A DNA stretch of 64,000 nucleotides. Source: Sphingomonas sp. LY54 (GTDB lineage: Bacteria > Pseudomonadota > Alphaproteobacteria > Sphingomonadales > Sphingomonadaceae). The notes under the pieces are model-generated. The model had not been told where the DNA came from. It searched no databases and saw only the letters and a program-made list of their open reading frames with translations. The stretch lies in NCBI RefSeq assembly GCF_035594035.1, contig NZ_CP141588.1:1302001-1366000 (forward strand). Direction: 5' to 3'. Position 1 is the stretch's first letter. Each line of letters starts with the position of its first letter. The position numbers and the translations under genes were made by a program. Shown here piece by piece: positions 7,547-14,754 of the stretch.

Positions 7547-9124
7547 ATGCCGAAAGTTCTGATCTCGGATCAAATGGATCCCAATGCCGCCGAAATCTTC
7601 CGTGCCAACGGCATCGAGGTCGACGAGAAGCCCGGCCTTACCAAGGAGGAATTGAAGGCGATCATCGGCCAGTATGACGGTCTTGCCATTCGCTCGGCGA
7701 CCAAGGTCACCGCCGACCTGCTCGAGGCCGCCGCCAATCTGAAGGTCGTCGGCCGCGCCGGCATCGGCGTCGACAATGTCGACATCCCCGCCGCCTCGGC
7801 CAAGGGCGTGGTCGTGATGAACACTCCGTTCGGCAACTCCATCACCACCGCCGAGCACGCCATCGCGCTGATGTTCGCGCTCGCCCGCGAGCTGCCCGCC
7901 GCCGACGCCTCGACCCAGGCCGGTAAGTGGGAGAAGAACCGATTCATGGGCGTCGAGCTCACCAGCAAGACGCTCGGTCTGATCGGCGCCGGCAATATCG
8001 GCTCGATCGTCGCCGAGCGCGCGCTCGGGCTGCGCATGAAGGTCGTCGCCTACGATCCGTTCCTGACCGCCGAGCGCGCGGTCGATCTCGGCATCGAAAA
8101 GGTCGAACTTATCGAACTTCTCGCCCGCGCCGACTTCATCACCTTGCACACGCCGCTCACCGAGCAGACCCGCAACATCCTTTCGGCGGAGAATCTCGCC
8201 AAGACGAAGAAGGGCGTGCGGATCATCAACTGCGCCCGCGGCGGGCTGATCGACGAGGCCGCGCTGAAGGCCGGCCTCGACAGCGGCCATATCGCCGGCG
8301 CCGCGCTCGACGTGTTCGTCGAGGAGCCGGCCAAGGCCTCGCCTTTGTTCGGCACGCCCGGCTTCATCTCGACGCCACATCTCGGCGCGTCGACGACCGA
8401 GGCCCAGGTCAACGTCGCCATCCAGGTCGCCGAGCAGATGTCGGACTTCCTGATCCGCGGCGGCGTCACCAACGCGCTCAACATGCCGTCGCTCTCGGCC
8501 GAGGAAGCGCCCAAGCTGCGCCCCTATATGGCGCTGGCGGAAAAGCTCGGCAGCCTCGTCGGCCAGCTCGCCCATGGCGCGCTTTCCGGCATATCGATCG
8601 AGGTCGAAGGCGCCGCGGCCGAACTCAACCCGAAGCCGATCACCGGCGCGGTGCTGGCCGGCTTCATGCGCGTCCATTCGGACACGGTGAACATGGTCAA
8701 CGCGCCGTTCCTGGCGAAGGAACGCGGCCTCGACGTCCGCGAGATCCGCCACGACCGCGAGGGCGACTATCATACGCTCGTGCGCGTCACCGTCGCCACC
8801 GCGGCCGGCGACCGCTCGGTTGCGGGCACCCTGTTCGGCAACGCCGCGCCGCGCCTCGTCGACATGTTCGGGATCAAGGTCGAGGCCGAGCTCGAGGGCG
8901 AGATGATCTACATCGTCAACGACGACACGCCCGGCTTCATCGGTCGTCTCGGCTCCACGCTCGGCGAGGCCGGCGTCAATATCGGCACCTTCCAACTCGG
9001 CCGCCGCGCCGCCGGCGGCGAAGCGGTGCTCCTGCTCTCGGTCGACGACCACGTCCCCGAGCCGGTGCTGCAGCGCGTTCAGGGGCTGCCCGGCGTTCGC
9101 GTCGTCAAGCCGCTCCGCTTCTGA
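7547..9124 (+). CDS. serA: D-3-phosphoglycerate dehydrogenase SerA
   Basis: First enzyme of serine synthesis, oxidising 3-phosphoglycerate with NAD+. The 525-residue protein is the long type: substrate-binding domain, NAD domain with GLIGAGNIGS (about 144-153), catalytic residues R231 (CARGG), E260 (FVEEP) and H278 (STPHLGAS), an intervening ASB-like domain (about 320-450), and a C-terminal ACT domain (about 455-525, DTPGFIGRLGSTLG) that in homologues binds serine for feedback control. The ATG at 7547 follows AAGGAAAA weakly. It is the second gene of the serC-serA unit. Confidence 0.95.
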   Translation: MPKVLISDQMDPNAAEIFRANGIEVDEKPGLTKEELKAIIGQYDGLAIRSATKVTADLLEAAANLKVVGRAGIGVDNVDIPAASAKGVVVMNTPFGNSITTAEHAIALMFALARELPAADASTQAGKWEKNRFMGVELTSKTLGLIGAGNIGSIVAERALGLRMKVVAYDPFLTAERAVDLGIEKVELIELLARADFITLHTPLTEQTRNILSAENLAKTKKGVRIINCARGGLIDEAALKAGLDSGHIAGAALDVFVEEPAKASPLFGTPGFISTPHLGASTTEAQVNVAIQVAEQMSDFLIRGGVTNALNMPSLSAEEAPKLRPYMALAEKLGSLVGQLAHGALSGISIEVEGAAAELNPKPITGAVLAGFMRVHSDTVNMVNAPFLAKERGLDVREIRHDREGDYHTLVRVTVATAAGDRSVAGTLFGNAAPRLVDMFGIKVEAELEGEMIYIVNDDTPGFIGRLGSTLGEAGVNIGTFQLGRRAAGGEAVLLLSVDDHVPEPVLQRVQGLPGVRVVKPLRF

Positions 9125-9133
9125 GGCACCCTG

Positions 9134-9166
9134 CCCTCCATTGCCTTGCCAAGAGGCGATGGGGGG
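9134..9166 (+). terminator. Stem-loop after serA, possible terminator
   Basis: A 12-base-pair stem (9134-9145 with 9155-9166, containing two G-T pairs) encloses the 9-base loop TTGCCAAGA, ten bases after the serA stop. No T-run follows, so it may stabilise mRNA instead of ending it. Confidence 0.4.
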
Positions 9167-9235
9167 CACGCCATGCTGGACGCGACACGGGACTCGTCCT
9201 AGAGCCGGCCCGTCATTTTTCTGAGGGTAAGTGCT

Positions 9236-10525
9236 TTGGCGAACGTAACCGTGATCGGCGGTCAGTGGGGTGATGAGGGCAAGGGCAAGATCGTCGACTG
9301 GCTGGCCAGCCGCGCCGATGTGGTCGCGCGCTTCCAGGGCGGCCACAACGCCGGCCACACGCTCGTCGTCGGCGACGAGACCTACAAGCTCTCGCTGCTG
9401 CCCTCGGGCATCGTCCGCGGTACGCTTTCCGTCATCGGCAACGGCGTCGTGCTCGATCCCTGGGCATTCAAGGCCGAGGTCGAGAAGCTCATCGCGCAGG
9501 GCGTCTCGATCACGCGCGACAATCTGCAGATCGCCGAGACCTGCCCGCTGATTCTTCCGATCCACCGCGATCTCGACGCGATGCGCGAAGACGCCAGCGG
9601 CCAGGGCAAGATCGGCACCACCCGCCGCGGCATCGGCCCCGCCTATGAGGACAAGGTCGGCCGCCGCGCGATCCGCGTCTGCGACCTGCGCCATCTCGAT
9701 GATCTCGGTCCCCAGCTCGACCGCGTCTGCGCACATCACGACGCGCTGCGCGCCGGCTTCAACGAGCAGCCGATCGATCGCGAGCGGCTGCTCGCCGACC
9801 TGCGCGAGATCGCCGACTTCGTCCTGCAGTTCGCCCACCCGGTCTGGCTGACGCTCAACAACGCCAAGGCCGACGGCAAGCGCATCCTGTTCGAGGGCGC
9901 GCAGGGCGTCCTGCTCGACGTCGACCACGGCACCTATCCGTTCGTCACCTCGTCCAACACGATCGCCGGATCGGCCGCCGGCGGCACCGGCCTCGGGCCG
10001 TCCGCCGCGGGCTTCGTGCTCGGCATCGTCAAGGCCTATACGACCCGGGTCGGCTCCGGCCCGTTCCCAACCGAACTCGAGGACGAGATCGGCCAGCGGC
10101 TCGGCGAGCGCGGCCACGAATTCGGCACCGTCACCGGCCGCAAGCGCCGCTGCGGCTGGTTCGACGCGGTGCTGGTCCGCCAGTCCTGCGCCGTTTCCGG
10201 CGTCACCGGCATCGCACTCACCAAGCTCGACGTGCTCGATGGTTTCGACGAGATCAAGATCTGCGTCGGCTACACGCTGCGCGGCGAGAAATACGACCAT
10301 TTCCCCGCCCACGCCGCCGATCAGGCCGCGGTCGAGCCGATCTACGAGACGATCGAGGGCTGGTCGCAATCGACTGCCGGCGCGCGCAGCTGGGCGCAGC
10401 TTCCCGCTCAGGCGATCAAGTACATCCGCCGGATCGAGGAACTGATCCACTGTCCTGTCGCTTTGGTTTCGACCAGTCCGGAGCGCGAGGACACGATCCT
10501 GGTCCGCGATCCCTTCGCGGATTGA
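9236..10525 (+). CDS. purA: Adenylosuccinate synthetase PurA
   Basis: GTP-dependent enzyme that joins IMP and aspartate to make adenylosuccinate on the way to AMP. The 429-residue sequence has the P-loop-like [10 protein letters not shown] (9-18) with catalytic D13 and H41 (GGHNAGHT), [13 protein letters not shown], the nucleotide-binding FEGAQG and the GTP base motif LTKLD. The start is a TTG at 9236 (TTG GCG AAC GTA); no in-frame ATG or GTG exists close by, and the family begins exactly at this residue. GAGGG nine bases upstream is a weak ribosome site. TTG may keep translation modest. Confidence 0.95.
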   Translation: MANVTVIGGQWGDEGKGKIVDWLASRADVVARFQGGHNAGHTLVVGDETYKLSLLPSGIVRGTLSVIGNGVVLDPWAFKAEVEKLIAQGVSITRDNLQIAETCPLILPIHRDLDAMREDASGQGKIGTTRRGIGPAYEDKVGRRAIRVCDLRHLDDLGPQLDRVCAHHDALRAGFNEQPIDRERLLADLREIADFVLQFAHPVWLTLNNAKADGKRILFEGAQGVLLDVDHGTYPFVTSSNTIAGSAAGGTGLGPSAAGFVLGIVKAYTTRVGSGPFPTELEDEIGQRLGERGHEFGTVTGRKRRCGWFDAVLVRQSCAVSGVTGIALTKLDVLDGFDEIKICVGYTLRGEKYDHFPAHAADQAAVEPIYETIEGWSQSTAGARSWAQLPAQAIKYIRRIEELIHCPVALVSTSPEREDTILVRDPFAD

Positions 10526-10552
10526 GGCGCGGCTATTGATAGAGGGCAGCTG

Positions 10553-11299
10553 ATGACATCGCGTGAAACCACCGGCCTGCTGCCCCGTATCGGCGAGACG
10601 CCGATTGTCGGTTCCGGCGGACGGTCCATCGCCGATTGGGCCGCTTTGTTCGCCTTTGCGCCGATCACGTGGCCGTGGTTGCTGAAGAGCCTCGACGGAG
10701 GTTCGATCGAGGCCAAGCATGATCTGCTCGACCGCCTTGGCCTCCCCTATGATGCCCTGCCCAATCTCGGCAGCTGGAAGGCCGACACCGGGCTGCTGCG
10801 TCTCGTCGTGGAGCATATCCTCGAGCACCGGCCCAAGCTGGTCGTCGAATTCGGCACCGGCGCATCGACATTGATCATTGCCAAGGCGCTCGAGCAGTCC
10901 GGCGGCGGCAGCCTGATCAGCTTCGAGCAGCATGCCGATTTCGTCGAGGCGACGCGCAACTGGCTTGCCGATCACGGCCTCGAGGCGGATTTGCGCGCCG
11001 TGCCGCTGCGCCCCTCGCCCGACGGCTGGCCGGGCCTGTGGTACGACCATGGGCCGCTGCCGCACGGCATCGACCTGATGCTGGTCGACGGCCCGCCCTG
11101 GACCATCCATCCCTTCACGCGCGGCGCGGCGGCGACTTTGTTCGACCATATCGCGCCCGGCGGCACGATCCTGCTCGACGACGCCGCGCGTCCCGGCGAG
11201 CGGATGGTGGCGCGGCGCTGGAAAAAACAGCGGCCCGATTTCGACTTCCGGCTCTGGAAGGGCGGCACCAAAGGGACCCTGATCGGCACCCGGAGCTAG
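10553..11299 (+). CDS. Class I SAM-dependent methyltransferase-like protein
   Basis: A 248-residue protein with a Rossmann methyltransferase core of the Methyltransf_24 kind: motif I is VEFGTGASTLIIAKAL (about 98-113), motif II SFEQH (acidic residue for SAM ribose), motif IV LMLVDGPP and LLDDAARPGE. Such proteins include O-methyltransferases and many uncharacterised enzymes; the acceptor is unknown. It begins with ATG 27 bases after purA and may be co-transcribed with it. Its stop overlaps the end of the convergent acylphosphatase gene by four bases. Confidence 0.7.
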   Translation: MTSRETTGLLPRIGETPIVGSGGRSIADWAALFAFAPITWPWLLKSLDGGSIEAKHDLLDRLGLPYDALPNLGSWKADTGLLRLVVEHILEHRPKLVVEFGTGASTLIIAKALEQSGGGSLISFEQHADFVEATRNWLADHGLEADLRAVPLRPSPDGWPGLWYDHGPLPHGIDLMLVDGPPWTIHPFTRGAAATLFDHIAPGGTILLDDAARPGERMVARRWKKQRPDFDFRLWKGGTKGTLIGTRS

Positions 11300-11571
11300 G
11301 CGGTCGGCCGCTGGCCGAAGCCGTCATGTGGCTCGACCGGCAGTTCCTCTATGGCGATATCATCGACGCGTGCGGCGGAAGGGCCTTGCCAGCAGCGCTC
11401 GATCAGCGCGTCCACGGCCTCGGCGGATCCAGTCGCGACGATTTCGACCTCTCCGGTGCGGCGATTGCGGACCCAGCCGCCGACTCCGAGCGCCCGCGCA
11501 ATCTCCACTGTCCAGCCGCGATAGAAGACGCCCTGAACCCGTCCGGAGATGATGAGGCGGCGCGAGATCAT
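11296..11571 (-). CDS. Acylphosphatase
   Basis: A 91-residue alpha/beta sandwich enzyme that hydrolyses acyl phosphates such as carbamoyl or acetyl phosphate. The signature GRVQGVFYR (10-18) contains the phosphate-binding Arg18, and Asn36 in GGWVRNRRTG is the catalytic asparagine. Length and motif spacing match the family exactly. It is the last gene of a minus-strand run (dnaJ-like, yihY, fabI, CHMI homologue, this one), 37 bases after the previous stop. Confidence 0.92.
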   Translation of the reverse strand: MISRRLIISGRVQGVFYRGWTVEIARALGVGGWVRNRRTGEVEIVATGSAEAVDALIERCWQGPSAARVDDIAIEELPVEPHDGFGQRPTA

Positions 11572-11608
11572 TGCGGCTGAACGCTCGGCTCCGGCCCAGG
11601 TGCCGGCG

Positions 11609-11968
11609 CTAGAGCACGCGCTTATGATAATGGGCCCGGTCGAGTTCGCGCACCTCGACCGTGACCTGGAGCTGCAGATGGGGCGGCTTGTCGACCGCGG
11701 CCACAGCGGCGGCCAACACGGCCTCGCCCAGCCGCGTCTTCTGATCTTCCGTCCGGCCCGAGAGGATGCGCAGATCGACGTGGATCATGGCCTCGTTGGC
11801 GGAGCCGTCGGCGATGACGTGATCGTCCAGCGCGACCAGGCGCGTCTTGCAGCTTCCCAGATCGGCGCCGGCGATCTCGACGACGATGTCGTGCATGGCG
11901 CGGGCGAAGGCGCGCGCATCGAAGCCCTCGGCCAGGCCCGCGCTATATTCGACCTTGATCTGGGGCAT
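11609..11968 (-). CDS. 5-carboxymethyl-2-hydroxymuconate isomerase family protein
   Basis: A 119-residue tautomerase-superfamily protein of the CHMI family. After Met removal it would expose Pro2 (MPQIKVEYSAGL), the catalytic base in this superfamily. Conserved CHMI features include the DLRILSGR segment and a C-terminal REL.RAHYHKR. The classical enzyme works in homoprotocatechuate degradation, but no other gene of that pathway is nearby; here it sits four bases downstream of fabI. The real substrate may therefore be different. The family call is sound, the reaction is not certain. Confidence 0.8.
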   Translation of the reverse strand: MPQIKVEYSAGLAEGFDARAFARAMHDIVVEIAGADLGSCKTRLVALDDHVIADGSANEAMIHVDLRILSGRTEDQKTRLGEAVLAAAVAAVDKPPHLQLQVTVEVRELDRAHYHKRVL

Positions 11969-11971
11969 GGC

Positions 11972-12775
11972 TCAGGTCGTCGCGATGTCCGGCGCGTCCT
12001 CGGCCTTCATCCCGACGACATTGTAGCCGGCATCGACATGGTGGATCTCGCCGGTGACGCCGGACGCCAGGTCGGAGAGCATGTAGAGCGCCGAGCCGCC
12101 GACATCCTCGATCGTGACGTTGCGACGCAGCGGGCTGTTATATTCGTTCCACTTCATGATGTAGCGGAAGTCGCCGATGCCGCTTGACGCCAGCGTCTTG
12201 ATCGGGCCGGCCGAGATCGCGTTGACGCGGATATTCTCCGGGCCAAGATCCATGGCGAGATATTTGACGCTCGTCTCGAGCGCGGCCTTGGCGACGCCCA
12301 TCACATTGTAATGCGGGATCACCTTCTCGGCGCCGTAATAGGACAAGGTGAGGATCGAGCCGCCATCGGGCATCATCGCCTTGGCGCGCTGGGCGACGGC
12401 GACGAAGCTGTAGACCGAGATGTTCATCGACAGCAGAAAATTGTCGAGGCTGGTATCGACGAACTTTCCGCGAAGCTCGTTCTTGTCGGAAAAGCCGATC
12501 GCGTGGACGACGAAGTCGATCGTGTCCCACTTGTTCTTCAGCTCGGCGAAGGCGCGGTCGAGCGCGTCCATGTCGGACACGTCGCAATCGAGCAGGAAGT
12601 CGGAGCCGAGCTGGGTCGCGAGCGGCTCGACGCGCTTCTTCAGCGCATCGCCCTGGTAGCTGAAGGCCAGCTCCGCGCCCTGGTCCGCCAAAGCCTTGGC
12701 GATCCCCCATGCCAAAGACCGGTCGTTGGCGAGGCCCATGATCAGACCCCGCTTGCCCTCCATCAACCCACTCAT
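11972..12775 (-). CDS. fabI: Enoyl-[acyl-carrier-protein] reductase FabI
   Basis: NADH-dependent enzyme for the last step of each fatty-acid elongation round and the target of triclosan-type inhibitors. The 267-residue protein has the FabI form of the SDR fold: GLANDRSLAWGIAKAL (14-29) for NAD binding and the catalytic pair Y156/K163 (HYNVMGVAKAAL), numbered as in E. coli FabI. I chose the ATG at 12775 because it overlaps the yihY stop (ATGA); a longer open frame to 13033 runs over yihY and is spurious. The coupling suggests envelope-lipid and membrane-protein genes are expressed together. Confidence 0.95.
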   Translation of the reverse strand: MSGLMEGKRGLIMGLANDRSLAWGIAKALADQGAELAFSYQGDALKKRVEPLATQLGSDFLLDCDVSDMDALDRAFAELKNKWDTIDFVVHAIGFSDKNELRGKFVDTSLDNFLLSMNISVYSFVAVAQRAKAMMPDGGSILTLSYYGAEKVIPHYNVMGVAKAALETSVKYLAMDLGPENIRVNAISAGPIKTLASSGIGDFRYIMKWNEYNSPLRRNVTIEDVGGSALYMLSDLASGVTGEIHHVDAGYNVVGMKAEDAPDIATT

Positions 12776-13731
12776 ACGCTTTCCCTGTCGTAAAATGCTT
12801 CTTCGCCCTCCTTTAGGCTCTCTTCCGGCGTTTCGGCTAGTGCGGCGTTGAGCTCGGCGCCGATCACCACGCCCAGGCCGATGATGAAGAAGAAAATCAG
12901 CGCCACGATGACGCCGGCGAGGCTGCCATAAGTAAGGTCGTAGCCGCCGAGGCTGGTCAGCGCCATCGGCAGCAAAGAAGTGGTCGCCAGCCACCAGAGC
13001 GTGATGAAGGCCGGACCGGGCCATTTCCTGCACCCGCTCTGACGATAGCGCTTGGGCGTCAGCGAGTAGAAAAGCAGGTAGAGCGAGCCGAACAACATGA
13101 CCGCGGGCGCCAGCCTAAAAAGGTTGAGGAACAGGGTGTTCGCGGTCGGCACGTAGCGCACGACGAACTCCTGTATGGTCGACAGGAAGACCGAAATGGC
13201 GAAGGCGAACAGGGCGATCACGACCGAGGCGACGATGATCCCCGCCGAGCTCAGCCGATATTCCCAAAACGGCCTCGAATAGGTCACGCCATAGGCTCGG
13301 CGGATGATGTCGCGGATCGTCTCGATGAAGCTGCCGGTCGTCCAGAGGCCGACCAAGGCGCCAAGCCACAACAGATTGCCGGACCGCGCCTGCAGCACGT
13401 CGGCGATGGGCTTGCGCAGAAGCTCGGCGACGTCGGGCGGCATCGTCTGGAGGAGACCCACCACCGCCTCCATCCCGCCCTCGCTCTGCCCGAACAGGCG
13501 CGCCACCGCCGCAGCGACGATCACGAACGGGAACAGGGTGAGCAAAGCGAGATAAGCGAGGTTGCCGGCGTGGATGAAGCCGTCATTGTAGACGCCGACC
13601 GCGACCCGCTTGATCACTTCGAACGGATACGCGCCCGGCCTCATCCGCTCCATGTGCTTCCCGACCCTTGCCCGAGCCTTGGCGAAACGCTTCCGCCGTT
13701 CTTCGGGAGATTCGGGAGAGATGTTGGTCAC
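12772..13731 (-). CDS. YihY/virulence factor BrkB family membrane protein
   Basis: A 319-residue inner-membrane protein with about six hydrophobic helices, including segments near 58-80, 125-140, 165-190, 215-235, 250-270 and 275-300. Typical YihY motifs are HAGNLAYLALLTLFPF and GALVGLWTTGSFIETI. The family was once annotated as RNase BN, which is now known to be wrong; its function is unresolved. The N-terminal 40 residues are basic and the tail is acidic (EGEEAFYDRE). It starts six bases after dnaJ-like and overlaps fabI by four. Confidence 0.88.
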   Translation of the reverse strand: MTNISPESPEERRKRFAKARARVGKHMERMRPGAYPFEVIKRVAVGVYNDGFIHAGNLAYLALLTLFPFVIVAAAVARLFGQSEGGMEAVVGLLQTMPPDVAELLRKPIADVLQARSGNLLWLGALVGLWTTGSFIETIRDIIRRAYGVTYSRPFWEYRLSSAGIIVASVVIALFAFAISVFLSTIQEFVVRYVPTANTLFLNLFRLAPAVMLFGSLYLLFYSLTPKRYRQSGCRKWPGPAFITLWWLATTSLLPMALTSLGGYDLTYGSLAGVIVALIFFFIIGLGVVIGAELNAALAETPEESLKEGEEAFYDRESV

Positions 13732-13737
13732 AGGGTG

Positions 13738-14685
13738 CTAGACGCCCAAGGCCGCCCGAGGGTTTCCCTTCCCCTTTTGCGGCCAGGTGCGGGCGAACTC
13801 TTCCAGCGCCGCATCGTCCTTGGGGATATCGATCATCAGGGTGACCAATTGGTCGCCGCGCTGGCCGTTCTTGCCGGTGAAGCCCTTGCCCTTGAGGCGC
13901 AGCGTCTTTCCCGAGGTCGTGCCCTTGGGAACGCTCAGCATGACCGGTCCGTCGACGGTCGGCACCTTGGCCTTGGCGCCGAGCACGGCCTCATCGAGCG
14001 TCACCGGCAGATCGAGACGGATGTCGTCGCCGTCGCGGCGGAAGAAGCGGTGCGGCTGGATCGAAATGGTGATGATCGCGTCGCCATTGCCGCCCTCGCC
14101 GGGCTGGCCCTGGCCGGCGAGGCGGATCTTTGTGCCTTCCTCGACGCCCTTGGGCAGCTTGATGTTGACGGTCTTGCCGCCGGACAGGGTCACGCGCTGG
14201 TCGGCGAGCGTCGCCGCGTCAGCGAAAGAGACGGGCAGCCGGTAGGACACGTCGGCCCCTTTCACTGCTGCGCGCCGGCCGTTGCCGAAGCCGCCGAACC
14301 CTCCGAAGCCGCCGCCGGGACCGCCGCGGCGAGCGCCGCCGCCGCCGAACAGGCCCTCGAAAATGTCGGAGATATCGACGGTCTCGCCCGCGAAATCGGG
14401 GCCGGCGCCGGCGCGGTAGCCGCCGCCGGGCTGGCCGCGGCCATAGCCGAACGGCGCCTTGGGATTGCCCTCGTCGTCGATCTCGCCGCGATCATATTGC
14501 GCGCGCTTATCCTTGTCGGTGAGGATGTCGTAGGCGTGCGTGACCTTGGCGAACCGCTCGGTCGCCTTGGGATTGTCCTTGTTGCGGTCCGGGTGCAGCT
14601 CCTTGGCAAGCTTGCGATAGGCCTTCTTGATCTCAGCCTCGTCCGCGCCCCGCGCCACCCCCAACGTCGAATATAGATCGGCCAT
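13738..14685 (-). CDS. DnaJ-family co-chaperone, CbpA-like
   Basis: A 315-residue type II J-protein. The J domain (1-65) has HPD at 31-33. A Gly/Phe-rich linker (about 70-140) follows, then two beta-barrel substrate-binding domains of the DnaJ C-terminal type. The CXXCXGXG zinc repeats of DnaJ proper are absent, so this is a CbpA/DnaJ2 homologue that should stimulate DnaK. I set the start at the ATG at 14685 (MADLYSTLGV), where J domains begin; the frame opens 11 codons earlier. It heads the minus-strand run that contains fabI. Confidence 0.9.
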   Translation of the reverse strand: MADLYSTLGVARGADEAEIKKAYRKLAKELHPDRNKDNPKATERFAKVTHAYDILTDKDKRAQYDRGEIDDEGNPKAPFGYGRGQPGGGYRAGAGPDFAGETVDISDIFEGLFGGGGARRGGPGGGFGGFGGFGNGRRAAVKGADVSYRLPVSFADAATLADQRVTLSGGKTVNIKLPKGVEEGTKIRLAGQGQPGEGGNGDAIITISIQPHRFFRRDGDDIRLDLPVTLDEAVLGAKAKVPTVDGPVMLSVPKGTTSGKTLRLKGKGFTGKNGQRGDQLVTLMIDIPKDDAALEEFARTWPQKGKGNPRAALGV

Positions 14686-14754
14686 GCCTGTGTCTGTCCC
14701 TGATGCCACGTACGACACAAGATAATTCGTCCGCGCTTGGTTGCGAGGCTCGCC

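Noticed and set aside
7445..11149. 1234-codon open frame on the minus strand opposite serA and purA
   Set aside because: It is an antisense shadow of two certain genes, caused by high GC and codon bias; no domain pattern is recognisable.
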